Positions 52,702 to 63,300 of a stretch of DNA of 64,000 bases are shown here, piece after piece. The notes below the pieces were generated by a model. It did no database searches, was not told where the DNA came from, and saw only the letters and a program-made list of their open reading frames with translations. Made by a program: the position numbers and the translations under genes. Source of the DNA: Gammaproteobacteria bacterium. GTDB taxonomy: Bacteria; Pseudomonadota; Gammaproteobacteria; Arenicellales; Poriferihabitantaceae. The stretch spans positions 62,001 to 126,000 of the forward strand of contig JAUILZ010000004.1 of NCBI GenBank assembly GCA_030432755.1. The letters are read 5' to 3'. Every line of letters starts with the position of its first letter. Positions within the stretch are counted from its first letter, which is position 1.

Positions 52702-54333
52702 TCACGACTTCGTATCGGGATCTGGTCGGTGCTCCATCAATCCCGCGATCTGCAGCAGGTCACGCACCGTGTCCTGGTGGATGGAACTGGTGTCCTGGCT
52801 GCTGGAACGATGCGCGCTCAGGCGGCGGCGATGGCGCGCAACGCTCTGCTCGCAGAGCGCGCGGATGTCCGCGACCCGGCTACGCAGCCGATCCGCGGAC
52901 AGGGTCGCGCCACCGATGAAACTGTTGATCTCGCCACGCAACAACGACAGCACCTCGGTGTGGATGCGACCCAGTTCGTCGAGGCCCTCGGCGGAGAACG
53001 TCACTCCCCGGTCCAGGCGCTTTACCGCCAGCCGGGCGAGATCGTGGGAAACGATGTCGCCGATGTTCTCCATGGTCGCTGAGAAATGCAGCACCGCGTC
53101 GAGCTGGCGTTCGAGTTCGGGTTCACTGACCTGCCGGCGCGCCTCGGAGAGATAACGGTGGATGGCGCGGTTACGGCTGTTGATCTCGCGGTCCGCCTGC
53201 ACCGTGCGCTCGATCTCCGCGCGGTCCACCGCGGCGAACATTTCCATTGCGCGCGCGAACAGGGCCTCGGTGATGTCCCCCAGGCGCGAGGCCTCGCGCC
53301 GGGCGGAAGCCAGCGCCTCTTCCGGACGGTCGAACAGGGCGGGATCGAGGCCTGCGCCGGCGGCGCTCATGCGCGAGCCGCCCTGCCCTTCCTCGCGCTG
53401 CTCCTGCCAGCGCAAAACGCGTTTCACAAGGGCATCCGCCACGGGCAGGAACAGGAGCACCAGCAGCGCATTGAAGCCGATATGCAGCAGCACCGCCAGG
53501 TTGCCCTGGTCGCCATCCCAGCGTCCCATTTGCGGCAGGATCAGCGGCGCCGCCAGCAACACTGCCGCCGCGAGCGCGATGCGGCAGCCAAGATTGCAGA
53601 GCACCACGCTGCGAGCGGCCAGGTCACGCCGCCCCACCAGCGGCAGCGCCACCAGTCCGGCGCCGATATTGGCGCCGAGCAGCATCGGCAGCATCAGTTC
53701 GTGGGGCAGTTGTCCGCCATGGGCGAACGTCGCGACGACCAGCACCAGGGCCACGCTCGAATGGGCGAACCAGGTCGCGAGTGCCACCGCGATCAAAGCC
53801 ATCCAGGGCACCGAGCGCAGCACCATGAGCCATTCCTGTGGCAACGGCTGCTCGGCAAAGGGGCCGATGAGCAGCTTGAGCCACTGGATCGCGAGGAGCA
53901 TCAGGCCGAGTCCCACCAGGATGCGACCGGCGCAGCGCATCCGCCAGCTGTTGGACATCAGGTGGAGGAAGACGCCGGCCGCGAGCAGGACCGGCGGCAG
54001 CAGGGACAGGTCGAGGAACAACACCCGCACCGCGAGCGCGGAGCCAAGGTCGGCGCCGAGCACGACACCCATGGTGGCGCCCACCGACAGCAGACCGGAG
54101 CCGAGCAGCGCGGTGGCGAGCAATACCGTGGCGGTGGCGCTCTGCATGCTGAAGGCGGCGACCACGCCGCCCGCCATGCTGCGCAGCGGCCCGCCGCCGG
54201 CGACGAGGGATTTCAGCCGCGCGGCGAAGGCCTGCTCCACCGCGTCGCGCACGGTATAGCTTCCCCAGAGCAGGAGCGCGATGCTTCCCGCCATGCCGAT
54301 GAGCAGTCCTCCGCTGTTGGCCCCTGGCGTCAC
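52702..54333 (-). CDS. Na/Pi-cotransporter family protein with PhoU-like tail
   Basis: A 543-residue membrane protein. Two inverted Na/Pi motifs are visible: AFSMQSATATVLLATALLGS and TWFAHSSVALVLVVATFAHG, each holding the QS/HS signature. About eight TMs end near residue 310. A cytosolic helical PhoU-like domain (about 340-530) follows. It starts at GTG 54333. It probably exports or imports phosphate or another anion. Its position next to phosphonate genes that release phosphate supports a phosphate role (inference). Confidence 0.88.
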   Translation of the reverse strand: MTPGANSGGLLIGMAGSIALLLWGSYTVRDAVEQAFAARLKSLVAGGGPLRSMAGGVVAAFSMQSATATVLLATALLGSGLLSVGATMGVVLGADLGSALAVRVLFLDLSLLPPVLLAAGVFLHLMSNSWRMRCAGRILVGLGLMLLAIQWLKLLIGPFAEQPLPQEWLMVLRSVPWMALIAVALATWFAHSSVALVLVVATFAHGGQLPHELMLPMLLGANIGAGLVALPLVGRRDLAARSVVLCNLGCRIALAAAVLLAAPLILPQMGRWDGDQGNLAVLLHIGFNALLVLLFLPVADALVKRVLRWQEQREEGQGGSRMSAAGAGLDPALFDRPEEALASARREASRLGDITEALFARAMEMFAAVDRAEIERTVQADREINSRNRAIHRYLSEARRQVSEPELERQLDAVLHFSATMENIGDIVSHDLARLAVKRLDRGVTFSAEGLDELGRIHTEVLSLLRGEINSFIGGATLSADRLRSRVADIRALCEQSVARHRRRLSAHRSSSQDTSSIHQDTVRDLLQIAGLMEHRPDPDTKS

Positions 54334-54384
54334 GCTATGCTGGAAGACCCTCCATGGGGGAAGCGCAGTGGTATTGCTGTCATG

Positions 54385-55551
54385 TCAGGAAACGGTTCCA
54401 CTGATACCAAGGGTTTCGAGGGCATGGCGCACCGCTGCCAGGGCGCCGTGCATGTCTTCCTGGTCGAGCCGGCCGATGCAGCCCATGCGGAAACTGTCCG
54501 CCACGGTGAGCTTGCCGGGATAGATAACGTAGCCCTGCTCGCGCATGAGGTCGTAGAAGTGCTCGAAAACGAACCGCTCGTCCGCCGGCATGTGGAAAGT
54601 GATGATATTGGGCGCCTGGAGTTCGTCCGGCAGAAGGGTACGAAAGCCGAGTTCGCGCATTCCGGAGACCAGCACCTCGCAGTTGGCCCGGTAGCGTCCG
54701 CCGCGGCCGGCGACGCCGCCCTCGAGGTCGAACTCGTCCAGCGCCTGGTCGAAGGCGAGGATCACGTGAGTGGGCGGGGTGAAGCGCCACTGGCCGTTGG
54801 CCAGCATGGCCTGCCACTGGTCGTACAGGTCGAGGCTGAGGGCGGGGGAATTGCCCTTCGTCTTCTCGAGCGCTTCTTCTCTGGCGATGCAGAACCCCAT
54901 CCCCGGCGTACCCTCGAGGCACTTGTTGCTTGAGGCGCAGGCGGCGTCGAAACGAATCTTCGATGCATCCAGCGGGATCGCGCCGAACGCGCTCATGGCG
55001 TCGATGAGCAACCCGCGTCCGGCGTTTTCCACCACCGCGGCGATGTCTTCCAGCGGGTTGAGGATACCCGAGGTGGTCTCGGTATGGACCACCGCGACAT
55101 GGGTGATGTCGGTATCGTTCGCGAGCGCCGTGGCCACGGCCTGCGGATTCACCGGTTCGTTCTCGGCGAACTCCAGGATCACGTGGGCGCGGCGGTGGTA
55201 GTCGCAGATCTTCGCCATGCGCTTGCCGTAGGCGCCGTTGATGCAGAGCAGCAGCTTGCCGTCCGGCGGCACGAAGCAGCCGAGCATGGCCTCCACCACG
55301 AAGGTCCCGCTGCCCTGCATCGGCACCGCGACATGGCTGCCCTGGCCATTCACTATGGCCACCAGGCGTTCCAGCATGCGCCGGTTGATGTCGATGAAGT
55401 GGTGGTCGCGGGAACCGTAGTCGTGCAGCATGGCGCGCTTCACCGACGCCGAGGTCGTGAGCGGACCGGGGGTCAGCAGCAGCGGATCGCCGGTTTCGGA
55501 CGCCGCCGGACGGGGCGATACCGGGCGCTGAACCGTCGCGGTTTGATTCAT
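54385..55551 (-). CDS. phnW: 2-aminoethylphosphonate:pyruvate aminotransferase
   Basis: A 388-residue PLP enzyme converting 2-aminoethylphosphonate plus pyruvate to phosphonoacetaldehyde plus alanine. PLLLTPGPLTTSASVKRAML, DYGSRDHHFIDINRRMLERL, MQGSGTFVVEAMLGC, HTETTSGILNPLEDIA and the PLP Lys210 in SSNKCLEGTPGMGF are typical. The ATG at 55551 has GAGGAAG upstream. It is divergent from a LysR-type regulator and lies about 1.2 kb from phnA and phnY, which take the product onward. Confidence 0.93.
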   Translation of the reverse strand: MNQTATVQRPVSPRPAASETGDPLLLTPGPLTTSASVKRAMLHDYGSRDHHFIDINRRMLERLVAIVNGQGSHVAVPMQGSGTFVVEAMLGCFVPPDGKLLLCINGAYGKRMAKICDYHRRAHVILEFAENEPVNPQAVATALANDTDITHVAVVHTETTSGILNPLEDIAAVVENAGRGLLIDAMSAFGAIPLDASKIRFDAACASSNKCLEGTPGMGFCIAREEALEKTKGNSPALSLDLYDQWQAMLANGQWRFTPPTHVILAFDQALDEFDLEGGVAGRGGRYRANCEVLVSGMRELGFRTLLPDELQAPNIITFHMPADERFVFEHFYDLMREQGYVIYPGKLTVADSFRMGCIGRLDQEDMHGALAAVRHALETLGISGTVS

Positions 55552-55594
55552 GGTGTGCTTCCTCGAATCCATTTTTGTCAGGGATTGTGACTTA

Positions 55595-55609
55595 TACGAC
55601 CTTTTCGTA
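55595..55609. promoter_or_regulatory. Candidate LysR-type operator between phnW and its regulator
   Basis: TACGA-N5-TCGTA is a perfect interrupted dyad in the 98-bp divergent gap. A dyad of this size near the regulator start fits a LysR-type recognition box. A TATAAG-like -10 for phnW overlaps its side on the minus strand. Confidence 0.5.
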
Positions 55610-55649
55610 ACATTTATCCAATCGATATTACATTGCCACGAGATAGATT

Positions 55650-56531
55650 TTGACAATCTCACATACGCACCTGCGCGCCTTCCACGCGGTCGCCACCCAT
55701 GGCAGCTTCACCCGCGCCGCCGAGGCGCTGCACGTGACCCAGCCGACCCTGTCCGGGCAGGTGCGTGAACTGGAGGAACGCTACCGGGTCAAGCTGTTCA
55801 CGCGTTACGGGCGCAAGGTCAGCCTCACCGATATCGGCCGCAGCGCCTTCGAGATCACCCGCCAGCTGTTCCGTCACGAGCAGGAGGTGGAGCAGCTCTT
55901 CCTCGCCGCCCGCGGCCTCGACCGCGGTCAGCTCACCGTGGGCGCCGACTCACCATACATCATCACCCCGGTGCTCGCCGCCTACCAGCGCCGCTACCCC
56001 GGCGTTCAGCTGTCGATCCGCTACGGCAATACCACCCAGCTCATGCGCTGGGTCCAGTCGCAGCGCTGCGACGTCGCCATCCTGGCGGATATCCCCGACG
56101 GCCCCTCGCGCATCCATACCCTGCGCCTGCGGCCCGACCGGCTGGTGGTATTCGTCGGCGCCGACCATCCCTGGGCCGACCGGCGCAGCATCGGTCTGGC
56201 GGACCTCGCCACCGAGCGCGTCATCCTGCGCGAGAAAGGATCCCATACACGCAGTATCTTCGAGAAGGCGCTCCAGTCGGCGTCGCTCACGCTGCCCAAC
56301 CTGATGGAGATCTCGAGCCGCGAGGGAGTACGCGAGGCGGTGGCCGCGGGACTCGGCGTCGGCATCGTCTCGGAGAACGAACTCGGCACCGACCCGCGCT
56401 TCCGCCCCCTCCAGGTGCGCGACGCCGAACTCACCAACGCGGAATTCATCGTCTGCCTGCAGGGCCGGCGCGAGGAGCAGACCATCCGCGCCTTCCTCGA
56501 ACTGGTGGAAGACACCCTGGGCCTGACGTAA
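55650..56531 (+). CDS. LysR-family transcription regulator of the phosphonate cluster
   Basis: A 293-residue regulator. Residues 6-64 form the winged helix (LRAFHAVATHGSFTRAAEAL, VTQPTLSGQVRELEERYRVK). The remainder is an effector-binding domain with DVAILADIPDG and GLGVGIVSENEL. It starts at TTG 55650. It is divergent from phnW and upstream of phnA-phnY, so it probably activates both on 2-aminoethylphosphonate or a product (inference). Its TAA overlaps the left end of a RAYT-type palindrome pair. Confidence 0.9.
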   Translation: MTISHTHLRAFHAVATHGSFTRAAEALHVTQPTLSGQVRELEERYRVKLFTRYGRKVSLTDIGRSAFEITRQLFRHEQEVEQLFLAARGLDRGQLTVGADSPYIITPVLAAYQRRYPGVQLSIRYGNTTQLMRWVQSQRCDVAILADIPDGPSRIHTLRLRPDRLVVFVGADHPWADRRSIGLADLATERVILREKGSHTRSIFEKALQSASLTLPNLMEISSREGVREAVAAGLGVGIVSENELGTDPRFRPLQVRDAELTNAEFIVCLQGRREEQTIRAFLELVEDTLGLT

Positions 56532-56616
56532 ATTGGTGACAGTTTACTTATTTCCCATCGAAAGGAAGCTGACATACGCAGGGGCAGGCGGGGAAATAAG
56601 TAAACTGTCACCAAAT
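56531..56616. mobile_element. REPIN/MITE-like palindrome pair matching the RAYT element ends
   Basis: TTGGTGACAGTTTACTTATT plus TCCC at 56533-56556 pairs perfectly with its inverse at 56591-56614, separated by a 34-bp spacer. It shares the TTGGTGACAGTTTAC...TATTTC sequence with the 24-bp ends of the RAYT element at 1331-2205, differing at one internal position. The 86-bp unit has no coding capacity, so it is a non-autonomous member of that family. It starts exactly at the stop codon of the LysR gene. Confidence 0.85.
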
Positions 56617-56660
56617 CGAGGTATCGGTAAAACCCATCCATATCATTCGCCATATCGATT

Positions 56661-56688
56661 TTGTCACTACCTTGCGAGCCCCTATAAT
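56661..56688 (+). promoter_or_regulatory. Sigma-70 promoter of phnA
   Basis: TTGTCA (56661-56666), a 16-bp spacer, and TATAAT (56683-56688) lie 32 bases before the phnA start. Agreement with the sigma-70 consensus is strong; the spacer is one base short. Confidence 0.75.
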
Positions 56689-56720
56689 GTCGCTCCGTAC
56701 AAAATTGTCCCCGAACTCCC

Positions 56721-57977
56721 ATGGCCCAGACCCAGCGCACAGTCACCGTCAATAACCGCAGCTATCGCTGGCCGGACCGGCCGGTGGTGGTGGTCTGCGT
56801 CGACGGCTCCGAACCCGACTACATCGAGGAAGCGATCAAGGCGGGCGTCATGCCCTGGATGAAAAAAGTGCTCGAGGGCAGCGGCACGGACCTGCGCTCC
56901 GACTGCGTGGTGCCGAGCTTCACCAATCCCAACAACCTGTCCATCGTCACCGGCGTGGAGCCCGCGGTGCACGGCATCTGCGGCAACTTCTACTACGACC
57001 GCGAGAACGACGTCGAGGTGATGATGAACGAGCCGTCGCTGCTGCGCACGCCGACCATCTTCAAGGCCTTCCAGGACGCCGGCGCGCGCGTCGCCATCGT
57101 CACCGCCAAGGACAAGCTGCGCCGCCTGCTGGGCAACGAACTCACCATGGGCGAGGGCGGCGCGATCTGCTTCTCCTCCGAGAAGGCTGACCAGGCCACG
57201 ATCGAGGAGAACGGCATCGAGAACGTGGTCGAGATGGTGGGCATGCCCGTGCCGTCGGTTTACAGCGCCGAGCTGTCGGAGTTTATCTTCGCCGCCGGGG
57301 TCAAGCTCATGGAAACGGTGCGCCCGGACATCATGTACCTCTCCACCACCGACTACATCCAGCACAAGTTCGCCCCGGGCAGCGAGGGCGCCAACGCGTT
57401 CTACGCGATGATGGACAAGTACTGGTCGCAGCTCGACGCCCTGGGCGCGATCCTCGGCCTGACCGCGGACCACGGCATGAACGCCAAGCACAACGACGCC
57501 GGCGAACCCAACGTGATCTACCTCCAGGACGTACTCGATGAATGGCTCGGCGCCGGCAAGAGCCGGGTGATCCTGCCGATCACCGATCCCTACGTGGTGC
57601 ATCACGGCGCGCTCGGTTCCTATGCCACCGTGTATCTCGAAGACGGCGTGGACCGCGACGCGCTGATCGAACGCCTGCAGACGGTGGACGGCATGGAGTC
57701 GGTCTACGACAACGCCGCCGGCTGCCGCGAGTACGGTCTCGCCAACGACCGCATGGGCGACGTCATCATGGTCTCCACCCGCCACACCGTGATCGGCACC
57801 AGCGCCGACCGCCACGACCTGTCGGGCCTCGACGTGCCGCTGCGCTCCCATGGCGGCGTCACCGAGCAGACCGTACCGCTGATCTTCAACGCCCCGGTCA
57901 CCGGCATCGACGGCCGCCCGCGGCTGCGCAACTTCGACGTCTTCGACATCGCCCTCAACCATGTTTCTCCGCAGTAG
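56721..57977 (+). CDS. phnA: Phosphonoacetate hydrolase
   Basis: A 418-residue zinc enzyme of the alkaline-phosphatase superfamily, splitting phosphonoacetate to acetate and phosphate. Metal ligand Asp29 is in VVCVDGSEPDYIEEAIKAG, and the nucleophile Thr68 is in VVPSFTNPNNLSIVTG. YLSTTDYIQHKFAPGSEGAN, LTADHGMNAKHN and SHGGVTEQTVPLIFN complete the metal site. It begins MAQTQRTVTVNNRSYRWPDR. It is followed by phnY after 12 bp. Confidence 0.93.
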   Translation: MAQTQRTVTVNNRSYRWPDRPVVVVCVDGSEPDYIEEAIKAGVMPWMKKVLEGSGTDLRSDCVVPSFTNPNNLSIVTGVEPAVHGICGNFYYDRENDVEVMMNEPSLLRTPTIFKAFQDAGARVAIVTAKDKLRRLLGNELTMGEGGAICFSSEKADQATIEENGIENVVEMVGMPVPSVYSAELSEFIFAAGVKLMETVRPDIMYLSTTDYIQHKFAPGSEGANAFYAMMDKYWSQLDALGAILGLTADHGMNAKHNDAGEPNVIYLQDVLDEWLGAGKSRVILPITDPYVVHHGALGSYATVYLEDGVDRDALIERLQTVDGMESVYDNAAGCREYGLANDRMGDVIMVSTRHTVIGTSADRHDLSGLDVPLRSHGGVTEQTVPLIFNAPVTGIDGRPRLRNFDVFDIALNHVSPQ

Positions 57978-57989
57978 CACGGACACGCC

Positions 57990-59435
57990 ATGAACATATC
58001 CAGCACTCCCGTCCGCCACGAGCAGATGCGCATCGCCGGCCGCAAGGTCGACGGCGGCACCGGCAAGGTGGTGGAAGTCTTCAATCCCTACACCAACCAG
58101 GTGGTGGGCACCGTGCCCCGCGCCAGCCGCGAACAGGTGGCCGAGGCCTTCGACATCGCCGCCGCCTACAAGCCGAAGCTGACCCGCTACGAGCGCCAGC
58201 AGATCCTGATGCGCACCGCCGAGAAGCTGGTGGCGCGCAAGGAGGAGATCTCCGACCTGATTACCGCCGAGAGCGGCCTCAGCAAGAAGGACAGCCTCTA
58301 CGAGGTCGGCCGCGCCTTCGACGTGTTCAGCCTCGCGGGCCAGCTCTGCATACACGATGACGGGCGTATCTTTTCCTGCGACCTCACGCCACACGGCAAG
58401 AAGCGCAAGATCTTCACCCAGCGTGAGCCGCTGAAGGCGATCTCCGCGATCACCCCGTTCAACCACCCGTTGAACATGATCTCGCACAAGATCGCGCCCG
58501 CCATCGCCACCAACAACTGCCTCGTCGGCAAGCCCACGGAGCTGACCCCGCTCACCGCGCTGCTGCTCGCGGACGTGCTCTACGAGGCCGGCCTGCCGCC
58601 GGAGATGCTCTCAATCGTCACCGGCCTGCCGGAGGATATCGGCGACGAGATGATCACCAACCGACATATCGAGCTCATTACCTTCACCGGCAGCGTGCCG
58701 GTGGGCAAGTACATCGCGGAGCACGCGGGCTACCGGCGCACGGTGCTCGAGCTCGGCGGCAACTCGCCCCTCATCATCATGGAGGACGCCGATCTCGACA
58801 AGGCGGCGGAACTCGCGGTGGCCGGCGGCACCAAGAACTCCGGCCAGCGCTGCACCGCGGTCAAGCGCGTGATTTGCGTGGACTCGGTGGCCGACGAGTT
58901 CGCCCCGCTGGTGGCGGAGAAGGCGGCGAAGCTCAGGTACGGCGACCCCATGGACCCGGACACCGATGTCGGCACCGTGATCAACGAGGCCTCCGCGAAG
59001 CTGTTCGAGGCGCGCGTCAACGACGCCATCGCGAAGGGCGCGAAACTGCTCTACGGCAACGACCGCCAGGGCGCGCTCTATTCTCCGACGGTGCTCGACC
59101 ACGTGCCGGCGGACTGCGAGCTGGTGGTGGAGGAGACCTTCGGCCCGCCGATTCCCATCATCCGGGTGAAGGACGCGGACGACGCCATCCGGGTCGCCAA
59201 CTCCACCGCCTTCGGCCTGTCCTCCGGGGTCTGTACCAACCGCCTCGACTACATCAACCGCTTCGTCAACGAGATCGAGACCGGCACCGTGAATATCTGG
59301 GAGGTGCCGGGCTACCGAATCGAGATGTCGCCATTCGGCGGGGTCAAGGATTCCGGACTCGGCTACAAGGAAGGCGTGATCGAGGCGATGGCGAGCTACA
59401 CCACGATCAAGACGTTTTCCCTGCCCTGGGGGTAA
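57990..59435 (+). CDS. phnY: Phosphonoacetaldehyde dehydrogenase
   Basis: A 481-residue aldehyde dehydrogenase oxidising phosphonoacetaldehyde to phosphonoacetate with NAD. PhnY-type marks are [56 protein letters not shown] and the catalytic-Cys motif [12 protein letters not shown]. Together with phnW and phnA it completes the route from 2-aminoethylphosphonate to acetate and phosphate. It follows phnA after 12 bp, clearly cotranscribed. Confidence 0.92.
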   Translation: MNISSTPVRHEQMRIAGRKVDGGTGKVVEVFNPYTNQVVGTVPRASREQVAEAFDIAAAYKPKLTRYERQQILMRTAEKLVARKEEISDLITAESGLSKKDSLYEVGRAFDVFSLAGQLCIHDDGRIFSCDLTPHGKKRKIFTQREPLKAISAITPFNHPLNMISHKIAPAIATNNCLVGKPTELTPLTALLLADVLYEAGLPPEMLSIVTGLPEDIGDEMITNRHIELITFTGSVPVGKYIAEHAGYRRTVLELGGNSPLIIMEDADLDKAAELAVAGGTKNSGQRCTAVKRVICVDSVADEFAPLVAEKAAKLRYGDPMDPDTDVGTVINEASAKLFEARVNDAIAKGAKLLYGNDRQGALYSPTVLDHVPADCELVVEETFGPPIPIIRVKDADDAIRVANSTAFGLSSGVCTNRLDYINRFVNEIETGTVNIWEVPGYRIEMSPFGGVKDSGLGYKEGVIEAMASYTTIKTFSLPWG

Positions 59436-59441
59436 CCCGGG

Positions 59442-60314
59442 GTGGTGGCGACGCCCGTGGAGGCCCTGCGCCACCTTGTCCGCTGCGATGTCTGCGCGCG
59501 CCAGTATGACGGCTCCGCGCAGCAACCCGGCGACCGCTTTCACTGCCTCTGCGGCGAACTGCTGACGGTACCGCCGCGGCGTTCCCACGAGGCCGCGGTG
59601 GTGCGCTGTTCCGCCTGCGGCGGCGTGCGCGCCCGGGACGAGCGCCGCTGTGGCTTCTGCGGCGCGGGCTTCACCCTGCACGAACGCGACCTGCATACCG
59701 TCTGCCCGGGCTGCCTGGCGCGGATCAGCGACCGCGCCAGGTTCTGCCATCACTGCGGCATCGGTATCGCGGTGGCGGGTAATGCCGGCGCCGTCACCGA
59801 CCTGCCCTGCCCCGCCTGCGGCGAAGCCGAACCGTTATCCAGCCGGGTACTCGACGAGCCGGGTTTCAACGCCCTCGAGTGCAACCACTGCGCCGGCCTC
59901 TGGCTCGATGGCGATACGTTCCTGGCGCTGGAATCGCGCATGGCCGAAACGGGCGCCAGCGACATCAGCGGCGCCTGGCGTGAACTGGGCAAGGACCTGC
60001 CGCGCCGCCACGGCGGCGAACATAACTTCTATCGCAAGTGTCCCGAATGCCGGGTAGTGATGCACCGGCGCAATTACGGCCCCGGCAGCGGCATCGTTAT
60101 CGACCAGTGCCACCAGCACGGTTTCTGGTTCGACGAACGCGAACTGGCGGTGATACTCCGCTGGATCCGCACCGGTGGCCTGCTCGCGTCGCACAAAAGA
60201 CGCAGCGCGATGGCTCGGGATGACGAGCGGCTTGCCCGGTTGCTGAAGGAAATCGAGACCCGGCGGCAACGCTACCGCGGCGGGCTGCGGGAAGCGGGAG
60301 AGCGGAAGTTCTGA
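59442..60314 (+). CDS. Zinc-ribbon (zf-TFIIB domain) protein
   Basis: A 290-residue cytosolic protein with repeated zinc-ligand pairs. CDVCARQYD with CLCGELL, CSACGGVRA with CGFCGAGF, CPGCLARIS with CHHCGIGI, CPACGEAEP with CNHCAGLWLDGDTF (zf-TFIIB), and CPECRVVM with CHQHGFWFDERELAV can all be seen. A basic, helical tail ends it. It starts at GTG 59442, six bases past phnY, so it may be cotranscribed with the phosphonate genes. No role in phosphonate use is known; it may be a co-operonic passenger. Confidence 0.82.
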   Translation: MVATPVEALRHLVRCDVCARQYDGSAQQPGDRFHCLCGELLTVPPRRSHEAAVVRCSACGGVRARDERRCGFCGAGFTLHERDLHTVCPGCLARISDRARFCHHCGIGIAVAGNAGAVTDLPCPACGEAEPLSSRVLDEPGFNALECNHCAGLWLDGDTFLALESRMAETGASDISGAWRELGKDLPRRHGGEHNFYRKCPECRVVMHRRNYGPGSGIVIDQCHQHGFWFDERELAVILRWIRTGGLLASHKRRSAMARDDERLARLLKEIETRRQRYRGGLREAGERKF

Positions 60315-60381
60315 GGCGGCGAGAAGTCGCCGCGACCCGCTGACCAATGCGAATCGCGGCGACACCGCCAGCCCTCCCTGG

Positions 60382-63300
60382 CTAGAAAGAGATCAGCAGT
60401 CCCGCCTGCAGCCGGTCGAACTCGAGGTCCGGCGATGCGGTCAGCGCGTTGTGATAGTTGTAGGTCGCCTCGAGGCTGAAACGCGGGCTGAGAGGAATCC
60501 TGAGACCGAGCCCCAGGTTGAGACCCAGCTCGGTATCGCCGGGATCGAAGTGATACAGGCCACCGCCGCCATTGATGAACAGCCGCACCGGATCCGCGGG
60601 ATTGAACGTATAGCGTGCGTTGCCGAGGAAGGTCAGGATGTCCATGTCGGGATTGCTGCCGAGTCCATCGAGTTCGCTTACCCCGAGACGCAGGTCCCAG
60701 GCGACGTGATCGCTGACGTCGTGGACGAAGTCCAGGTTCAGCGTGGCGCCATCATCCTGCGTGGAGCCGAGGCCGCCATGGGGGTCGGATATGCCGCTAT
60801 GGATACTGAACGCGGGCGGTGTGCGCGCCGTCAGTTCGCGGGTCAGCGCCGGGGTGTCCGGGTCGTCGCTGTTCACCGTGAGAGTGCACTGGTGCGGTCC
60901 CGGCACCGTGGGGGTGAAGCGCGTTGTGAGATCCATGCAGGCGGCGGCATCGAGCGTCGTCGGCAGCGCGCCGTCGTCCACGGTGAAATCCGGGCAGTCC
61001 ACCGACGCCGCGGTCACCTGGAGCGGGCAGGAACCTACATTGCAGACCGCGAGGTCGCGCTCGCCGGAAGACCAGGCCGAGACGAAGCCGTAGGCAGTGG
61101 AGCCCGTCGCCTGGATGTCGGCGACGGTGCCTTCGCCATGGGCCATGACCTGGGCCAGCGGGGTGTCGGGATCGTTGCTCTGGATGTCCAGCGTCGCAGA
61201 CTGTGGACCGGCGCCCGCGGGGCTGAAATTCACCTGGAACGGGAAGCAGGCGCCCGCGCCGATATTCACCGGGTAGCCGCCGCTCGGGGTGGTCACGCTG
61301 AACTGCGGGTCGGATGACGAGATACCGCTGACCTCGAGGGTCGCGTTGCCGCCGTTACACACCGACAGGCTCTCGCTGGCACTGCTGCCCGCGCACGTAG
61401 CGTCGAAATGCACGTCGCCGGGTAACTGGATTTCCGGGATCAGCGGCGCCCTGGCCGCGCGTGCCACCACGGCATATCCCTGCCCCGGCGCACCCACGTT
61501 TACCGCCTGCGCATCCACCGCGATGGTCCATTGGCCGAGAGCGGGATCGTTGATAAACACCTGTTCGACGTTGTTCAGGGTATCCGCCGCGCCGCCGGTC
61601 GTGGACACGCCACCCGCGAACACGTTGCCACGGAACGTCTGCGTGCCGTCGGGCGAGATCACCCGCAGGTTGAGGTTGTTTACCGCCGGGTTGGCCGCGC
61701 CCGCGGCGGCGGGGGGATCGCTCCAGGCCAGCGTCACCACCAGCGGCGTGGCGTTGTCGCCCACCTCGATGGAATGGTTGCGCGAGCCGCCCGTGGTCAG
61801 GCCGTTGGCATTGAAAAATTCCGCGATCCTGAGCAGGTGGTCGTCACCGTTGAAGTACAGCGTGTTGTCGAGCTGCACCAGTCCCCAGCCTTCCATGTTG
61901 CTGGGGTAGCCCGCGATGCCGGTCATGTTGCGCGCGCTGTTGACCAGCGTCGCTTTTACCAGGGCGGCACTGATCCTGGGCGGCACGTTGGCGGGATTGG
62001 CGTCTCCGCCAGGGTAGTAACCGTCGGCGTAGTACTGTCGGATGAGCGTACTCGCAGCCGCCGCCGCGGGAGTCGCCCAGCTCGTGGCGCATCCACGCGT
62101 ATTCATTCCGCAGCCGGCGCCAAAGGTGGCCGAGGTGATATTGCAACCCGGCGTCACCACGTCGGGCTTGCGCCGGCCGCCGGCGGTGGGTCCGGCGTTG
62201 CCGTCACCGACGTTCTGGGTATTGGGAAAGGTCGTGCCGGCATTGATGCCGATGGCGTTCTTCGCCGTGCCCGGCGGACCCTGCTCCTCGCCGATATTGC
62301 CCATGGATCCGAGCACCACGTGCTCCTCGTTGTTCCAGATGAAATTGTCCACCTGGCTCGAGGTGAGGTCATAGGTGGCCTGGTTCATGGCGTTGACGTT
62401 GACCCCGTGCCAGCTGTTGGTATGGATGAACGAGCCGTTGAGCGCGCTGATGCCGAGCTGGGTGAACATGTTGAGCGAGGTCCGACCGCGAACGAAGTTG
62501 AGCCGCGCCGCCCAGGCATTGCCTCGGTTGGCGCCGGTGCCGAGGTTGTTGATGTCGTCCCCGGCGGCGATGCCGGCGACGAAATGGGCATGGCCATTGG
62601 TCATCGCCTCCACCCGGCCGATCTTGCGGTGCGTGGGTCCTACCGGGTTCACCGGATCGTTGAACATGCAGTGGTTGATGTTGGCGCCACCGCCCTCCAT
62701 CACCGAGATGGTCTGGCCCTCGCCGTGGATGCCGATGTCCCAGATCGGCGTATTCGCCGGCGCGCCACTTTGCATCGTGCCCGCGGTGTTGCCGTTGTCG
62801 TCGTCCGACTCGGGTACCTCCTCGATCCAGCGCACGCCGCCGAGGCGCGCGACGTCGTCCAGCGCGGCGCGGTCCGGCAATACGAACTGGATGTTGTAGT
62901 CACCGCCGGCATTCCTCTCGTCGCTGGTTTCGATCTCCGTGGCGCCGAGGTTTCGCAATGCCTCGACGACTTGCCCGGGCTCGCTTCGCCGGAACAGGAT
63001 CAGGCGCACGAAAACTCCCGCGGCCCGCTCCGTGGACTGCGCCCTGGACTTCATGCTGCCGATATTGGGCGAGAGCTTGAAGCGGGGCTCGAACGGCACC
63101 ACCGCGCGTACCGCGTCGTCGGCACGCAGGCCATCAACGACCCCGGGTTCGAGATATTCGAGGTAGGCGCGTTCCGGGATGTACTCCGAGAGAGACAGCC
63201 CGTAGTTTTCGCGCAAGCGTTCCGCGAGAGAAGGCTCGATCGGCTGGTGCAGCTGAACCAGGTAGTGATTTCCCTCTGCCTCGTAGGTTTCCAGTTCGGC

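Noticed and set aside
56682..58487. A 601-codon open frame opposite phnA and phnY
   Set aside because: Antisense shadow with biased His/Ala/Val content; the plus-strand genes carry all the expected motifs.
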